Source: Mucilaginibacter geliditolerans (GTDB lineage Bacteria; Bacteroidota; Bacteroidia; Sphingobacteriales; Sphingobacteriaceae). Taken from it: a stretch of 64,000 nucleotides of DNA. Position 1 is the first letter of the stretch. The number at the start of each line of letters is the position of its first letter. Shown one piece after another: positions 61,843-64,000 of the stretch. The notes under the pieces are model-generated. The model was given only the letters and a program-made list of their open reading frames with translations. It did no database searches and was not told the origin of the DNA. The stretch lies in the NCBI RefSeq assembly GCF_014200495.1, contig NZ_JACHBY010000004.1, forward strand, positions 248,001 to 312,000, written 5' to 3'. A program made the translations under genes and the position numbers.

Positions 61843-63009
61843 TCATGAGTCCTTTATCAGCGCCCACATAGCAGTATTAAAGTTAACTTCAGTAATACCC
61901 GTTAACTTCTCAAGGGCTTTAAAATAATTAGCATCGCCTTTTTCGCGCGGGCCGCAGCTTAGCAGTTCCAAAACAGCAGGGAAGCCCTTTTCGCGCTCAA
62001 TTTTCTGTACTATAAGCGCATTTAGTGCATAGGCTATTATTAACGGCCTGTCACCAGGGTCATATGCGGTCGTTTCTGTATATAGCTTATGCCAGTCGGC
62101 ATTAGGGTTATCCGCGGCATATTTTTTAAACTTGGTTAGTGCCTCATCCCATGTATAATTCCAGCTACCGCCGTATAAATAAGCGCAGCCTTCATCAACA
62201 GGGCGGTTAATAATAGCTCTGTCCATTACCGCGTGCAGCCTTTCGTGCCAAAGATCGTGCGCGTTAAAACGGTGGCTATCTTTGGTAGAGCCGTTTACCA
62301 TCAGGCTCATGTTATCCTCATTTGATGTGAGGTTGTTATCTGTTGCCGCGTTATAATCAGCCTTGTACTCAATGCCAAGGATCTGTTGCACTTCGGTAAA
62401 ATTATCGCAGTAATAAAAAAGGATGGGGAAAACGGGTTGCTTTAGCTTTTTGTTGTAAAATTCAAGCTTGCTTTGGTAAGCCTTAACATCAGCCGAATTC
62501 ATAGTATCCTTATAATAGCAGGTAAGATTATTGAATTTTTTCATTTTCCAGGCAATGGTGTTTTGCTTTAATGGCGAATAAAAATGGAACTCCGATCCAA
62601 CACGTTTTGCCCGCAATTTAAAGCTGGCCCGCAAACGCGGCGTATTATCATCCACCCCGATATAGGAAAATTGCACTATATAGTTATCGGCATCAACCTT
62701 AATAATATTGGTAAGGTAACATTTGTAAAAGTCCTTATCCTGCTTTTTAGCATTTTGCTCCATGCCCTTTATCTCATCCAAAAGGTCGGAGGTTTCAAGC
62801 AGGCATTCTTTCAGCACATAAGTGTTATCCTTGTTGGGATTCTCCTTTTGACTGAGAAAACCATTCAATGAGTTGATAAGCTGATTTTTGACTATTGTAT
62901 CCTGCGGCAGAGTTACCCAGTTTGGTACAATGATGGATTGCGCATGCAAATTGCATGCAATACCTACCAATACAAATAGTATGGCAAGCCTTATTGATTT
63001 AACAGGCAT
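61843..63009 (-). CDS. Secreted HERLH zincin-like protein of unknown family
   Basis: 388 residues with a signal peptide (ILFVLVGIACNLHAQS). The N-terminal half (about 25-180) is an NTF2- or barrel-like domain with LRASFKLRAKRVGSEFHFY. The C-terminal half contains WHERLHAVMDRAIINRPVDEG, in which HERLH fits HExxH and the Glu in VDEG lies 19 residues after the first His, as expected for gluzincin-type zinc peptidases. I cannot assign a known family. The downstream neighbour is ffh; the gene stands alone. Confidence 0.7.
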   Translation of the reverse strand: MPVKSIRLAILFVLVGIACNLHAQSIIVPNWVTLPQDTIVKNQLINSLNGFLSQKENPNKDNTYVLKECLLETSDLLDEIKGMEQNAKKQDKDFYKCYLTNIIKVDADNYIVQFSYIGVDDNTPRLRASFKLRAKRVGSEFHFYSPLKQNTIAWKMKKFNNLTCYYKDTMNSADVKAYQSKLEFYNKKLKQPVFPILFYYCDNFTEVQQILGIEYKADYNAATDNNLTSNEDNMSLMVNGSTKDSHRFNAHDLWHERLHAVMDRAIINRPVDEGCAYLYGGSWNYTWDEALTKFKKYAADNPNADWHKLYTETTAYDPGDRPLIIAYALNALIVQKIEREKGFPAVLELLSCGPREKGDANYFKALEKLTGITEVNFNTAMWALIKDS

Positions 63010-63038
63010 TAGGCTGATTTTGATTAGTTTATGCTAAC

Positions 63039-64000
63039 CTACGGAAATTTATACAGAATACCCAGGCCTAAGGTTTCAGTACCCTGCGCCTGTGGCCCTA
63101 CCGTTTTATCATACAGGAACGTTCCGTTTATGGTAACCGCTACCAATGAATTTACTTTTGCGGTAAGTACGGCATCAACACGGTGGCTTACGAAAGCTAA
63201 GGACTGCGTATACGGGATGAATAAGGTGTAGCGCATGTTTAAGTGCAGATTTTTCATCACGTCTTTATCAAACGTGGCAACCGACTGGAATGCCATTTGA
63301 TTAACAAAGGTATGACCGGGTAGTACACCATAATAACCAACGGCGGTATGGGCAATAGAGGTATCTAAAACAAAGGTTTGTTTTGCTGTAGCAGCACCCA
63401 GGCGCCAATCGAAAAACTTTGAAGGCTTATACTCCAAACCCACCGATTCTGTTAAATAACCCGGGGCCATAAAACGAGATATTAATGTTGGGGGCGATGG
63501 ATCATTGTACGTATAGCCATCGCTAAACTGCGATGTAAAGTTTAATGAACCGAAAAACAACCATTTCTTTGATAGCTGGGTTGCTATTTTATTATCAAAG
63601 TATATATAGTCGTTTGTTTTTCTAAAACCTTGCCCTTTATTTTTTGATGCGCCGTAAATAAAGTTAAGCTCGTTTGTGTAATCGAGCGGGGCTTTGTTAT
63701 ATTCTGATTTAAAATCAAAGTTGGCTCCCAGCGCTACGGAGTTTACACCACCACCGCTCCAGTTATTGGTAAAGCCGGCCTGGTTAAAATTAAGGTTGAA
63801 AAGTATTAATTTATGCCAGTAGCTAAAGGTGTAATCGGGCAGGGCTACGGGGATTAACTCGGGGGTAATAAGTACTGGCCTTACCCGTACAGGTAATGCA
63901 TTTTTACGCGAATCAGCACGGAATTTATTTAGCATGCCCGTATCAACTTTAATACTATCTATTTTAGATGTATCTGATACCTGTGCCACAGCGGGCATCG
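63039..64000 (-). CDS. DUF3078 outer-membrane protein (5' end outside window)
   Basis: The frame is open at the right edge; the first in-frame ATG seen (63998) is followed by PAVAQ, which looks like the end of a signal peptide, so the true start is just outside. The visible part has FNQAGFTNNWSGGGVNSVALG, the hallmark of DUF3078 proteins, followed by beta strands ending in a C-terminal ILYKFP. These are outer-membrane beta-barrels of unknown function in Bacteroidota. Confidence 0.92.
   Translation of the reverse strand, partial: MPAVAQVSDTSKIDSIKVDTGMLNKFRADSRKNALPVRVRPVLITPELIPVALPDYTFSYWHKLILFNLNFNQAGFTNNWSGGGVNSVALGANFDFKSEYNKAPLDYTNELNFIYGASKNKGQGFRKTNDYIYFDNKIATQLSKKWLFFGSLNFTSQFSDGYTYNDPSPPTLISRFMAPGYLTESVGLEYKPSKFFDWRLGAATAKQTFVLDTSIAHTAVGYYGVLPGHTFVNQMAFQSVATFDKDVMKNLHLNMRYTLFIPYTQSLAFVSHRVDAVLTAKVNSLVAVTINGTFLYDKTVGPQAQGTETLGLGILYKFP

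Overview
The window is a piece of chromosome from a Bacteroidota bacterium, most likely a member of the Sphingobacteriaceae (Mucilaginibacter/Pedobacter-like). I infer this from the protein set (DUF3078 outer-membrane protein, bacillithiol-type BshA, S41 tail-specific protease, tandem rhomboids next to mutL, AI-2E exporter with YtxH and holin-X genes), from TAnnTTTG-type -7 promoter boxes, and from short AT-rich intergenic regions filled with imperfect palindromes. No rRNA, tRNA, CRISPR array, prophage, transposase or plasmid function was found. Most of the window is ordinary core chromosome.

Layout. 1-5,100 (+): SurA-like PPIase (cut by the window edge), MoxR ATPase, S41 protease, secreted helical protein. 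5,200-12,400 (-): NTF2-like secreted protein, cysS, then a block of membrane EEP-family enzyme, two rhomboid proteases and mutL. 12,500-17,850 (+): amidohydrolase lipoprotein overlapping a serine hydrolase, bshA, small lipoprotein. 17,950-24,200 is mixed: hisS, two RimJ/L-like acetyltransferases, LMW protein tyrosine phosphatase, S1/P1 nuclease, a lipoprotein, fumC. 24,300-28,950: a GNAT-marR operon with a perfect 40-bp palindromic operator, a second serine hydrolase, ybaB, an MBL-fold hydrolase. 28,960-35,200 (-): glgC-glgA and polA. 35,300-39,700: tag, a four-helix-bundle ORF, AhpD-like protein, two coupled VOC genes, an alkyltransferase-like protein lacking the cysteine, trmB, and an envelope operon (YtxH, holin-X, small protein). 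39,870-45,800: AI-2E exporter, an NtrC-type regulator with an unusually small histidine-kinase-like partner, two paralogous beta-barrel proteins around an orphan gene, enoyl-CoA hydratase and a stand-alone B12-binding protein. 46,300-51,600: DUF559 nuclease, glnS, and three surface-glycan genes. 51,800-56,300: PH-like protein, M20 hydrolase, an ArsR-AHSA1-VOC operon with two operator sites on its promoter, and an AT-rich accessory patch with a gene broken by one base. 56,300-64,000 (-): comM/yifB, chagasin-like lipoprotein, M1 peptidase, ffh, a HERLH zincin-like protein and a DUF3078 protein cut by the window edge.

The most noteworthy signals are regulatory and repeat-derived: the 40-bp MarR palindrome with embedded -7 boxes; the paired GCAACY-N4-RGTTGC sites on the arsR promoter; the 74-residue HDxxN protein abutting a sigma-54 activator; several families of dispersed intergenic palindromes, some of which run into coding sequence (a signal peptide, the Tag N-terminus); a one-base frameshift in a DUF3885-like gene; and a MutL whose endonuclease motif lacks the usual Asp and His. 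I did not find a convincing new multi-gene defence or biosynthetic system.

Many starts were moved downstream to an ATG before a recognised signal peptide or family N-terminus. Functions are assigned from motifs and family resemblance read by eye, without database searches.
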